Source: Holosporales bacterium
GTDB taxonomy: Bacteria > Pseudomonadota > Alphaproteobacteria > RUG11792
Direction of reading: 5' to 3'
Length of the DNA stretch: 5,047 bases
Assembly (NCBI GenBank): GCA_031260085.1
Contig: JAIRKP010000066.1
Coordinates: forward strand, 1 to 5,047
In this document: positions 1-5,047 of the stretch, piece after piece
How the letters are laid out: each line of letters opens with the position of its first letter
How positions within the stretch are numbered: the first letter of the stretch is position 1
Notes under the pieces: model-generated
The model's database searches: none
What the model saw: only the letters and a program-made list of their open reading frames with translations
Told to the model about the DNA's origin: nothing
Program-made: the position numbers and the translations under genes

Positions 1-545
1 GTTCCTCCAACAGGTCGGTTTACCGCAGTTGAGTATCCGATCAACAACCTCTTCAAGCGATTTACGTTCGATTTGAGAATGCTGCGAACACAACAATCAG
101 AGAGCTTGGAATTTTTATGGATACTATAACGACCCCGGAGTTACCGAATGGTTAGTGGTATTTTGAGCTAAATGCCATCGTAGATCCAGGAATTCTTTTG
201 GTTTTGAAGCACACAGTACCACTCATCAGGACAGTTGATACGAGAGAATTATTTTCATTTGTAATTACATTTTGACGGAGTAAGCGGTGAGTTTAAAGAG
301 ATTTTACAACAGATTTGACAAGACGAAGCATGTTTTAGGCGGAACGTGGCCTTCAATTAGCTGAGTTGATCGAGATTCAGGAATATGCAAGCTTTAGGAT
401 TACTGGGATTGGTGATGCTTATTTTTGCAGATGGTGAAATTATCATAGAGCCAGGACGGATTTATACTGGAAGTGCAGTCTGACATATCGGAGAGGCAAT
501 TTTACGATTCCAGCCGACAGATCTGTAGTGCTCGGGAATTGGTAC
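1..545 (+). pseudogene. Probable relic of a fold-type III PLP decarboxylase (ornithine/diaminopimelate decarboxylase type), heavily decayed
   Basis: All three forward frames are broken by many stops, and no frame is open for long. Motif-like pieces occur in the order expected for the alanine-racemase-fold decarboxylases. FTFD at 61-72 (frame 1) resembles the 'FTFDSExEL' strand. SGEFKEILQQI near 283-315 (frame 1) could be the 'S.KFG' segment. EYASFRITGI at about 387-416 (frame 3) resembles 'yA...g..v.GisfHvGS'. EIIIEPGRIYTGSA at 436-477 (frame 1) resembles the phosphate-binding EPGR motif ('iiaEPGRyfvasA'). A possible trace of 'GPTCDS.DV' lies near 511-535. Spacing between motifs is wrong, so frameshifts plus insertions or deletions are needed. 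The family makes putrescine from ornithine or lysine from diaminopimelate, and I cannot tell which. The 5' part lies outside the window. EPGR is the only strong motif, so confidence is limited. Confidence 0.38.
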
Positions 546-602
546 AATAAGCAAACCGAGAAGCGCAAGCGCCGTGGTTATCAGTGTTAGAGTTTTATTC
601 AA
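462..602 (-). CDS. Possible small secreted or membrane peptide (46 codons, TTG start), uncertain
   Basis: This is a short minus-strand reading frame starting with TTG at 602-600 and ending with TAA at 464-462. The product would begin with a lysine (LNKTLTLITTAL) followed by a hydrophobic core (ALALLGLLIVPIP), which resembles a signal peptide or single membrane segment. A short polar tail to ...CQTALPV follows. An AAGG lies 6 bases before the TTG, and a good promoter (664-669 / 640-645) lies just upstream. I recognise no family. It lies antisense to the decayed decarboxylase relic, so it could be a chance frame, the broken 5' end of a lost secreted-protein gene, or a real small protein. The signals fit together, but nothing shows it is expressed. 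Confidence 0.25.
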   Translation of the reverse strand: MNKTLTLITTALALLGLLIVPIPEHYRSVGWNRKIASPICQTALPV

Positions 603-639
603 TTTACGCCTTGTTGAGATGTGGTTGTTTTTGCTCTAT

Positions 640-669
640 ATTATAATATACTATTGGATATTTATGCAA
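640..669 (-). promoter_or_regulatory. Sigma70-like promoter on the minus strand
   Basis: Read on the minus strand, TTGCAT (669-664) is followed by an 18-bp spacer and a perfect TATAAT (645-640). It points left, towards the small TTG-start frame at 602, leaving a leader of about 30 bases. The region is very AT-rich, so chance matches are common, but having both boxes at a good spacing is better than typical background. Confidence 0.4.
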
Positions 670-715
670 TAGTTTTGTTTAATTTCGTGATTAAAGATAG
701 CGGTATTTCATAGTG

Positions 716-777
716 ATGTGATATAACGTACCGTTAATTGTCAATTCTTTTTAACTTTGTTGAATATGATATAACTT
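716..777 (+). repeat. Direct-repeat pair flanking a small palindrome upstream of potG (candidate operator)
   Basis: ATGTGATATAACGT at 716-729 and ATATGATATAACTT at 764-777 agree at 12 of 14 positions and share the 9-mer TGATATAAC. They start 48 bp apart. Between them lies the 11-bp palindrome AATTGTCAATT (736-746). The right-hand copy overlaps the -35 box and spacer of the predicted potG promoter, a usual position for an operator. No regulator is encoded in the window, so a regulatory role is inference. Confidence 0.3.
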
Positions 778-789
778 TTGCGCTAGAAT
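760..789 (+). promoter_or_regulatory. Predicted sigma70-like promoter of potGH
   Basis: TTGAAT (760-765), an 18-bp spacer and TAGAAT (784-789) form a good match to the housekeeping promoter. An overlapping TATAAT at 789-794 is a better -10 hexamer but lacks a -35 box at normal distance (the TTGAAT would be 23 bp away). Transcription would start near 796-800, giving a short leader before the potG start at 821 or 848. The gene-free spacer upstream supports this as the operon start. Confidence 0.45.
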
Positions 790-820
790 ATAATTGTATT
801 GTATTATCGGTAAGTAGAAA

Positions 821-1969
821 ATGCCAGGAGGCGGATCAAATATTGCAATGAGAGAACCAGAAATTTGGGAAGATATCCACTCGAACCCATATATTAAAAT
901 TGAAGATGTATCGAAATTCCACGGCGAAACTAATATTTTAAAGGAAATTTCGTTTTCCGTATATAAGGGAGAACTTTTTTCACTTCTCGGACAATCTGGG
1001 TGTGGGAAGACAACATTGCTTAGAATTCTCGCAGGATTAGATGCTCCAACATCTGGCAAAGTTATTATAGATGGAGTTGATGTAACCAATTGGCCATCTT
1101 ATAAAAGACCAGTCAATATGGTGTTTCAATCGTATGCTCTTTTCCCGCATATGACAGTATACCAAAACATAGCCTTTGGATTGAGGCAAGAAGGACTAAT
1201 TAAAGCTGCAATTGATAAAAGAATAAAAGAAATTTTAGCTTTGGTTCAGTTATCTGGATTCGAAGAAAAAAAAACAACGCAACTATCAGGCGGACAAAAA
1301 CAAAGAGTAGCTCTCGCAAGAAGCCTGGCGAAATTGCCTAAATTATTGCTTCTCGATGAACCACTAGCAGCGCTCGATAAAAAATTGCGAGAACAAACTC
1401 AGTTTGAATTAGTTAATATACAAGAACGTATAGGCATCACTTTCATATTGGTCACTCATGATCAAGAAGAAGCAATGACAATATCAACAAGAATGGCCGT
1501 GATGGATGATGGCCGCATCAAACAGATTGGGGCTCCTCATGATGTATATGAATTTCCTCATTCGAGATATGTTGCTGAATTTATTGGCAATATCAATATG
1601 TTTGAAGGTATCGTGGTTGAGCAAGAGCTAGACTATGTTTTGGTCGAAGTGCCGGATTTGGATTGTTGGTGTTACGCTGCCCATACTGGGGTTGTTCCGC
1701 TGGGAACGAGTGTTAATTTAGCTATTAGGCCCGAAAAAGTTATGATATCGACTGTAAAACCGGCTTACCCTAGGAATTGGACGAAAGGAGTTGTAAAAGA
1801 AATAGCTTATTTAGGAAGTATTTCTGTTTTCTATGTGCAATTAAAAACAGGAAAAATAATGACGGCATTTACAACAAATCTTCTTAGACTTTCAGATAGA
1901 AATTTCAAATGGGAAGATGTCGTATATTTATTTTGGCGCGCTGAAAACAGCGTTGTGTTAACATCATGA
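821..1969 (+). CDS. potG: Putrescine ABC transporter ATP-binding subunit PotG
   Basis: This is the ATPase of a polyamine importer at the inner face of the cytoplasmic membrane, using ATP to drive putrescine uptake through PotH/PotI with the binding protein PotF. Numbered from ATG 821 (382 aa), it shows Walker A GQSGCGKTT (57-65), Q-loop FQSYALFPH (102-110), ABC signature LSGGQ (155-159), Walker B LLLLDEP (175-181, Glu180 catalytic) and switch His213 in VTHDQEEAMT. A C-terminal TOBE-type domain follows from about 260 (AIRPEKVMI at 301-309; EIAYLGSISVFYVQL at 327-341). From remembered E. coli proteins, the C-terminal end (IAYLG.lSV...LK.G; ...SVVLT) fits PotG better than PotA. Length is normal. 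The start is uncertain: ATG 821 has only a weak upstream ribosome site, while ATG 848 (373 aa) has AGGAGG at 826-831, spaced unusually far. A run of nine A at 1266-1274 leaves the frame intact. The gene overlaps potH by 4 bp. Confidence 0.93.
   Translation: MPGGGSNIAMREPEIWEDIHSNPYIKIEDVSKFHGETNILKEISFSVYKGELFSLLGQSGCGKTTLLRILAGLDAPTSGKVIIDGVDVTNWPSYKRPVNMVFQSYALFPHMTVYQNIAFGLRQEGLIKAAIDKRIKEILALVQLSGFEEKKTTQLSGGQKQRVALARSLAKLPKLLLLDEPLAALDKKLREQTQFELVNIQERIGITFILVTHDQEEAMTISTRMAVMDDGRIKQIGAPHDVYEFPHSRYVAEFIGNINMFEGIVVEQELDYVLVEVPDLDCWCYAAHTGVVPLGTSVNLAIRPEKVMISTVKPAYPRNWTKGVVKEIAYLGSISVFYVQLKTGKIMTAFTTNLLRLSDRNFKWEDVVYLFWRAENSVVLTS
826..831 (+). promoter_or_regulatory. Shine-Dalgarno AGGAGG that bears on the potG start
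   Basis: A perfect AGGAGG lies inside the longer version of potG, just after ATG 821. The next in-frame ATG (848) is 16 bases downstream, longer than the usual 5-10. An in-frame ATT at 842-844 sits at a normal distance of 10 bases but would be a rare start codon. The motif argues for initiation at 848 (product beginning MREPEIWED) rather than 821, but does not settle it. Confidence 0.35.
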
Positions 1970-2943
1970 AAATAAAATTACCGTCATTTTTTTCGAAAGA
2001 AAATGATATCACTAAAAGTCTACTAAAAGTGCAACCAGTTAACAGGAGTACTTTATATAACGTATTATGTGCGCTTTTTCCAAATATATGGTTAATATTG
2101 TTTTTCTTATGCCCATTAATCATAATATTTAAAATTAGTATATCAACTGAAGTATATACTATCCCTCCATTTAAGGAATTATTTTCGATTATAGATAAAT
2201 ATTCAGTTAACGTATATTTGTCTATAAAAAATTATATGGAACTTATTGCAGATTCATACTATTCCACTGCTTTTATTAATTCAATATTATTAGCTTCTAT
2301 ATCAACTGTTTTATGTTTAATTTTTGGATTTTTTATAGCTCATGCTCTCATATCAATAAAAAGCGGGGCTAGAACTATTCTTTTATTGCTTATTTCTCTT
2401 TCTTTTTGGACTTCATTTCTTTTACGAATTTATGCTTGGATAAATTTATTAAGCTTCCATGGTATAGTAAATTCTTTATTGCTGAAATTTCACATAATAG
2501 ATAATCCTATACGATTCATAGGAAATTATGGAACCGTATGTCTCGGAATGGTTTTTTGTTATCTGCCTTTTATGATTTTTCCGATATATTCAATTTTAGA
2601 AAAAATGGATGTTTCTTGTTTGGAAGCGGCAGCCGATTTAGGTTCTCGTCCCACACAAACTTTTTGGAGAATAACTTTTCCACTTTCCATGCCTGGGATA
2701 TATTCAGGCTGCATATTAGTTTTTTCTACTTCAATTGGAGAATTCGTCATTCCCGAATTGCTCGGAGGGCCTGATACACTAACGCTCGGACGAGTTTTAT
2801 GGATAGAGTTTTTCAACAATTTAAACTGGCCAGCAGCCAGCGCGGTAGCAATTGTAGTAATGTTCATAATTATTCTTCCAGGATTCATATTTCAAAAAAG
2901 AATTGCCCTCTCCGGGGGGATCGAAGGGGTTCAAACAACCTAA
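1966..2943 (+). CDS. potH: Putrescine ABC transporter permease PotH
   Basis: This is one of two membrane permeases of the PotFGHI putrescine importer; it should pair with PotI and dock onto PotG. It has 325 aa and about six hydrophobic helices (roughly 38-58, 103-129, 137-160, 189-211, 243-263, 288-310). The cytoplasmic EAA loop that contacts the ATPase is clear (EAAADLGSRPTQTFWRITFP, 220-239). PotH-type landmarks are IPPF before the first periplasmic region, WTSFLLRIYAW (148-158), GEFVIPELLGGPD (258-270) and GRVLWIEFFNNLNWPAASAVA (275-295). They match my recollection of E. coli PotH better than PotB. Its ATG overlaps the potG stop (ATGA, 1966-1969), so translation is probably coupled. The final codons (from about 2905) are locally G-rich compared with the rest. 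The gene is complete, but no potI follows. Confidence 0.92.
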   Translation: MKIKLPSFFSKENDITKSLLKVQPVNRSTLYNVLCALFPNIWLILFFLCPLIIIFKISISTEVYTIPPFKELFSIIDKYSVNVYLSIKNYMELIADSYYSTAFINSILLASISTVLCLIFGFFIAHALISIKSGARTILLLLISLSFWTSFLLRIYAWINLLSFHGIVNSLLLKFHIIDNPIRFIGNYGTVCLGMVFCYLPFMIFPIYSILEKMDVSCLEAAADLGSRPTQTFWRITFPLSMPGIYSGCILVFSTSIGEFVIPELLGGPDTLTLGRVLWIEFFNNLNWPAASAVAIVVMFIIILPGFIFQKRIALSGGIEGVQTT

Positions 2944-2968
2944 GATTTGACGGGGTTGCTCGTAATTA

Positions 2969-3239
2969 GGTTCTGTTAGGAAATTTTGCTCTTAAAAATA
3001 AACGTGCGGTATATATTGTTAGTTTTTTATAAACACAGTGTATAATTTAGTCCTTACTAAAGACAGCTCAAAGGGGCTATATTAAAAACAACTACAAAGT
3101 ATTGTGACGTAGTCATACTTTCAAGGAGTGCCAATAAGAAGCAATAGAGAGATAGATATATACTAGATATGACAAAACATCTTCTTCTTATATTTCATGG
3201 TGGCATATAGCTGAGGTAGAAATTTTTCCTAACAGGGCC
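2969..3239. mobile_element. 271-bp MITE-like element with terminal inverted repeats and TA target duplication
   Basis: The left end begins GGTTCTGTTAGGAAATTTT (2969-2987). The right end, read on the minus strand from 3239, begins GGCCCTGTTAGGAAAAATTT. The outer 15 bases agree except at positions 3-4. Both ends are flanked by TA (2967-2968 and 3240-3241), which fits a 2-bp TA duplication as made by IS630/Tc1-type and some IS5-family (IS427 group) elements. No frame inside is long enough for a transposase, so it would be non-autonomous or an internally deleted remnant. It sits about 25 bp after the potH stop, where potI would be expected. The family assignment is tentative; the inverted repeats are directly visible. 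Confidence 0.65.
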
Positions 3240-3241
3240 TA

Positions 3242-3453
3242 ATGGACTTCTTTCAAAACCTGCAGCAATTACGATTATTCAGAGAAGGTAACGGTCTTTG
3301 ATTCTCAACTCCGTAAAACTGACTTACCGTCCATTAATAGCTAAAGCTCTGATGTTTTGAAACTGCATATTGGTAATAATATTTCAATTGTTCCACGTGG
3401 AACATTTACGATTTTTCAACATGTCTCTTAAATCTTTACCAAATATATATTCA
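3242..3453. other. Gene-free spacer between the mobile element and dapD
   Basis: I found no convincing gene on either strand. An ATG directly after the element (3242) opens only a 19-codon frame (MDFFQNLQQLRLFREGNGL), and another forward frame is open from 3243 for about 30 codons without recognisable motifs. These could be decayed remains of a gene between potH and dapD, but nothing matches potI or potF. The one clear element is the palindrome at 3389-3404. No classical hairpin-plus-T-run terminator is seen for either convergent operon. Confidence 0.5.
3389..3404. other. parS: parS-type centromere site (ParB/Spo0J binding)
   Basis: TGTTCCACGTGGAACA is a perfect 16-bp palindrome and fits the conserved bacterial parS consensus (TGTTNCACGTGAAACA-type), in the fully symmetric version common in alphaproteobacteria. 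ParB loads as a CTP-dependent clamp at such sites and, with ParA, moves the replication origin region to the cell poles or quarters. It is intergenic, 50 bp beyond the 3' end of dapD and well outside the inverted-repeat element. In most bacteria these sites cluster near oriC, so this window may lie in the origin-proximal part of the chromosome, or on a replicon using the chromosomal-type ParB. The sequence match is direct; binding is inferred. Confidence 0.75.
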
Positions 3454-4239
3454 TCAAAAATCATCACGTAAAATCTCATTTATACTGGATTTTTGTTTGG
3501 TTTTCGCATCGCTTTTCTTTATAACAACTGCACACGATATAGTTATATCATCTTTAATATAACCCCCTGAAACGATTACGGAGCCAGGGTGGACTATTCC
3601 AGTCGTTATTTCTTTTGTTGCTCGATCTATTATTTTGGTTGAGCTAGTGAGAGTAACGCCAGATGCTATGACTGAATTCTCACCGACAATAACACCTTCC
3701 AAAACAGAGCTTTGAGCTCCAATAAAGCAACTGTCTTCTATTATGACTGGATTAGCGACAACTGGCTCCAAAACTCCTCCAATGCATGATAATGCCGAAA
3801 TATGGCAGTTGGCCCCTATTTGCGCACAAGATCCGATAGCGGCGCCAATATCTATCATTGTTTTATCGCCAATATATGCTCCGACGTTTATATAACTTGG
3901 CATTATAACGGCATTATTCCCTATATATACTCCATCTCTTATAATAGCTCCAGGGACTTTGCGATACCTTGGGTTATCATAATCAAAATTTAATAAACCT
4001 AATTTATCAAATGAGTCAAAGGCTTGTTTAGTATTTTGCTTAAATCTAAAGCTAAGGAGAATTGCTTTTTTTATCCAATCATTCGTCACCCATTTGCCTG
4101 AGGACTTTTCAGATACTTTTATTTCACCAGAGTTCAAAAGAACAAATACCTTATCAATCTTTTCAATAACTTCTAAAGAATTTAATAAATTCTTATCTGT
4201 TTCAAAATAATATTCAATTTCTTTTTTTAAATTTTCCAT
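3454..4239 (-). CDS. dapD: 2,3,4,5-tetrahydropyridine-2,6-dicarboxylate N-succinyltransferase (DapD)
   Basis: This cytoplasmic enzyme uses succinyl-CoA to succinylate tetrahydrodipicolinate, the committing step of the succinylase route to meso-diaminopimelate (peptidoglycan) and lysine. The 261-aa protein has the alpha-helical N-terminal domain with the family block KWVTNDWIKKAILLSFRF (49-66). A left-handed beta-helix of hexapeptide repeats follows from about VPGAIIRDGVYIG (95-107), with MPSYINVGAYIG (113-124), TMID (127-130, likely catalytic Asp130), GSCAQIG (136-142), GGVLEP (154-159), IIEDSCFIGAQS (166-177) and Glu181 in LEGVIV. The C-terminal AVVIKKSDAKTKQKSSINEILR is typical. The usual 'DTWATVG' and 'SGGVGIGG' read DIGAAIG and SALSCIGG here. 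The start at 4239 is chosen because conserved sequence begins there and the ATG overlaps the upstream MFS stop (TAATG); an in-frame extension to 4416 is noise. It ends in tandem TGA stops (3456-3451). Confidence 0.95.
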   Translation of the reverse strand: MENLKKEIEYYFETDKNLLNSLEVIEKIDKVFVLLNSGEIKVSEKSSGKWVTNDWIKKAILLSFRFKQNTKQAFDSFDKLGLLNFDYDNPRYRKVPGAIIRDGVYIGNNAVIMPSYINVGAYIGDKTMIDIGAAIGSCAQIGANCHISALSCIGGVLEPVVANPVIIEDSCFIGAQSSVLEGVIVGENSVIASGVTLTSSTKIIDRATKEITTGIVHPGSVIVSGGYIKDDITISCAVVIKKSDAKTKQKSSINEILRDDF

Positions 4240-5047
4240 TATATTTTTCTTATACGTGATGAAGGCGATATCGTATTTATAAACGTTGTCAGAAGAACAA
4301 GAGATAAAATACCAATCAGCCCACTCGAAATAAACATAGAACTCGAAGCATAATTGTGAGCAACATACCCAGCTAGTGTGTCTGCGGCAAATGCAGATAT
4401 TGCATTTATTATCCAATAAACTCCGATTCCAGTTCCTCTTAAATCTTCAGGAACTTTCTCAGCTATGAGTGATATAAATAGATTTTGAGCTACGCCCACC
4501 TGAATTCCCCAAAAACCAATGCCAACATACATCATAGTTTTTGATACGGCAGAATACATTACTATATCTGATAAAATAAGGAAAATAATTCCCAGAAATA
4601 ATAATTTCACACGATTTAACTTATCGCCTAATAAGCCAATCGGATATGAGGCTAGAGCAGTTCCAAAGTTGAAACAAATCAACACTATAGGAGCTAGCAT
4701 TGGATCTATATTGAATTCAATATTTGTATGAATTGAGAGGAAAGTTTCATTCATACGAGCGGTCATATAAACCGCATTTATTCCCATTAAGATCCAAAAA
4801 GTAGTTCCCAGATATTTGAAATTTTTAAAAGAAAATTTCGGTTTTAATTTAGGAGCCGGCATAGGAGTTTGAGCAGCAATTGCCGAATGGTTAAATCTGG
4901 GTGGCTCTTTTACACAAAAAATCAAAATCAAAATAGCAGCAATTGCAGGAATAGATGCCCAGCCAAACACAGCTTGATAATTATTGCCAGTCAAATTCAT
5001 AGCTATAATGCCAAAAACACCGCCGAGCAGCGATCCAAGATACGAAA
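4239..5047 (-). CDS. Major facilitator superfamily transporter, C-terminal part (5' end outside the window)
   Basis: The frame is open from the right edge, so the gene is truncated by the window, not by mutation. A Met codon at 5000 is internal: residues before it (SYLGSLLGGVFGIIA) are already membrane sequence. About 268 residues are visible, covering the end of the first half (helix ...AIAAILILIFCVKEP), a proline-rich cytoplasmic central loop (TPMPAPKLKPKFSFKN), and the second six-helix half. Between the second and third helices of that half lies the MFS motif A (GLLGDKLNRVKLL). PEDLRGTGIGVYWIINA, before a later helix, resembles a conserved turn of MFS proteins. The substrate is not predictable from this part. 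The pattern resembles proteobacterial drug/metabolite-type MFS proteins whose central loop begins 'VKEP'. Its TAA stop shares one base with the dapD start (TAATG), so the two are almost certainly cotranscribed and translationally coupled. Confidence 0.88.
   Translation of the reverse strand, partial: SYLGSLLGGVFGIIAMNLTGNNYQAVFGWASIPAIAAILILIFCVKEPPRFNHSAIAAQTPMPAPKLKPKFSFKNFKYLGTTFWILMGINAVYMTARMNETFLSIHTNIEFNIDPMLAPIVLICFNFGTALASYPIGLLGDKLNRVKLLFLGIIFLILSDIVMYSAVSKTMMYVGIGFWGIQVGVAQNLFISLIAEKVPEDLRGTGIGVYWIINAISAFAADTLAGYVAHNYASSSMFISSGLIGILSLVLLTTFINTISPSSRIRKI

Noticed and set aside
168..244. A segment NAIVDPGILLVLK in frame 3 resembling the PLP-lysine motif of decarboxylases (KAN.DP..L..L)
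   Set aside because: It lies after the FTFD-like motif, whereas the lysine motif should precede it, and the lysine itself is missing; probably coincidence.
642..647. Forward TATAAT in the spacer
   Set aside because: No -35 box at 16-18 bp upstream. The same AT-rich stretch gives a much better promoter on the minus strand.
751..1089. Minus-strand frame of 112 codons across the potG start
   Set aside because: Antisense to the strongly conserved Walker A region of potG and without recognisable motifs; a shadow frame.
3016..3046. Possible forward promoter inside the mobile element (TTGTTA, 19-bp spacer, TATAAT)
   Set aside because: The spacer is long, the -35 box is poor, the DNA is very AT-rich, and no gene lies downstream on that strand.
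3165..3198. Short minus-strand frame MKYKKKMFCHI near the right end of the element, possibly a transposase N-terminus
   Set aside because: Only 11 codons before a stop, and no helix-turn-helix or DDE motif in any frame; too short to support a family.
3389..3404. The palindrome read as a rho-independent terminator for potGH or dapD
   Set aside because: The stem would be only six pairs with a four-base loop and no clean T-run directly after it on either strand. The exact parS consensus explains it better.
2944..3453. Remains of potI or potF downstream of potH
   Set aside because: I looked in forward and reverse frames for the EAA loop, permease helices or a binding-protein motif and found none; the stretch is the mobile element plus anonymous spacer.
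4240..4416. In-frame 59-codon upstream extension of dapD
   Set aside because: It lies wholly inside the MFS gene in another frame, is cysteine/tryptophan-rich and unlike any DapD N-terminus. Family similarity starts at the ATG at 4239.

Overview
The window is AT-rich bacterial DNA with adenine-rich coding sequence. It probably comes from an alphaproteobacterium with an eroding genome of the host-associated kind (Holosporales- or Rickettsiales-like). This placement is inference. It rests on the composition, a decayed gene at the left end, an incomplete transport operon, a short transposon-like element and a perfect 16-bp parS-type palindrome. No rRNA, tRNA or CRISPR array was seen.

Layout, left to right. 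Positions 1 to about 545 hold no intact gene. Scattered motifs in shifting frames suggest the relic of a fold-type III PLP decarboxylase (ornithine or diaminopimelate decarboxylase type). Positions 600-820 are a non-coding, very AT-rich spacer with a sigma70-like promoter on each strand and a pair of direct repeats around a small palindrome. Positions 821-2943 (+) carry two overlapping ABC-transporter genes that match PotG (ATPase) and PotH (permease) of the putrescine importer PotFGHI. Neither potI nor potF follows. Instead, about 25 bp after potH lies a 271-bp element with imperfect terminal inverted repeats and flanking TA dinucleotides, with no transposase gene. It is followed by a gene-free stretch with the parS-like site at 3389-3404. 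Positions 3454-5047 (-) carry dapD (lysine and peptidoglycan precursor synthesis). It lies directly downstream of the 3' part of a major-facilitator transporter gene that runs off the right edge; the stop and start codons overlap by one base.

How the parts relate: potG and potH should form half of a putrescine uptake system, so the cell needs PotI and PotF from elsewhere or the system is failing. If the left-end relic is an ornithine decarboxylase, both making and importing putrescine are affected at one locus. The convergent right-hand operon (MFS, dapD) looks intact where visible. I found no clearly new biological system. The points most worth a second look are the parS site, the short mobile element next to the truncated pot operon, and the decarboxylase relic.
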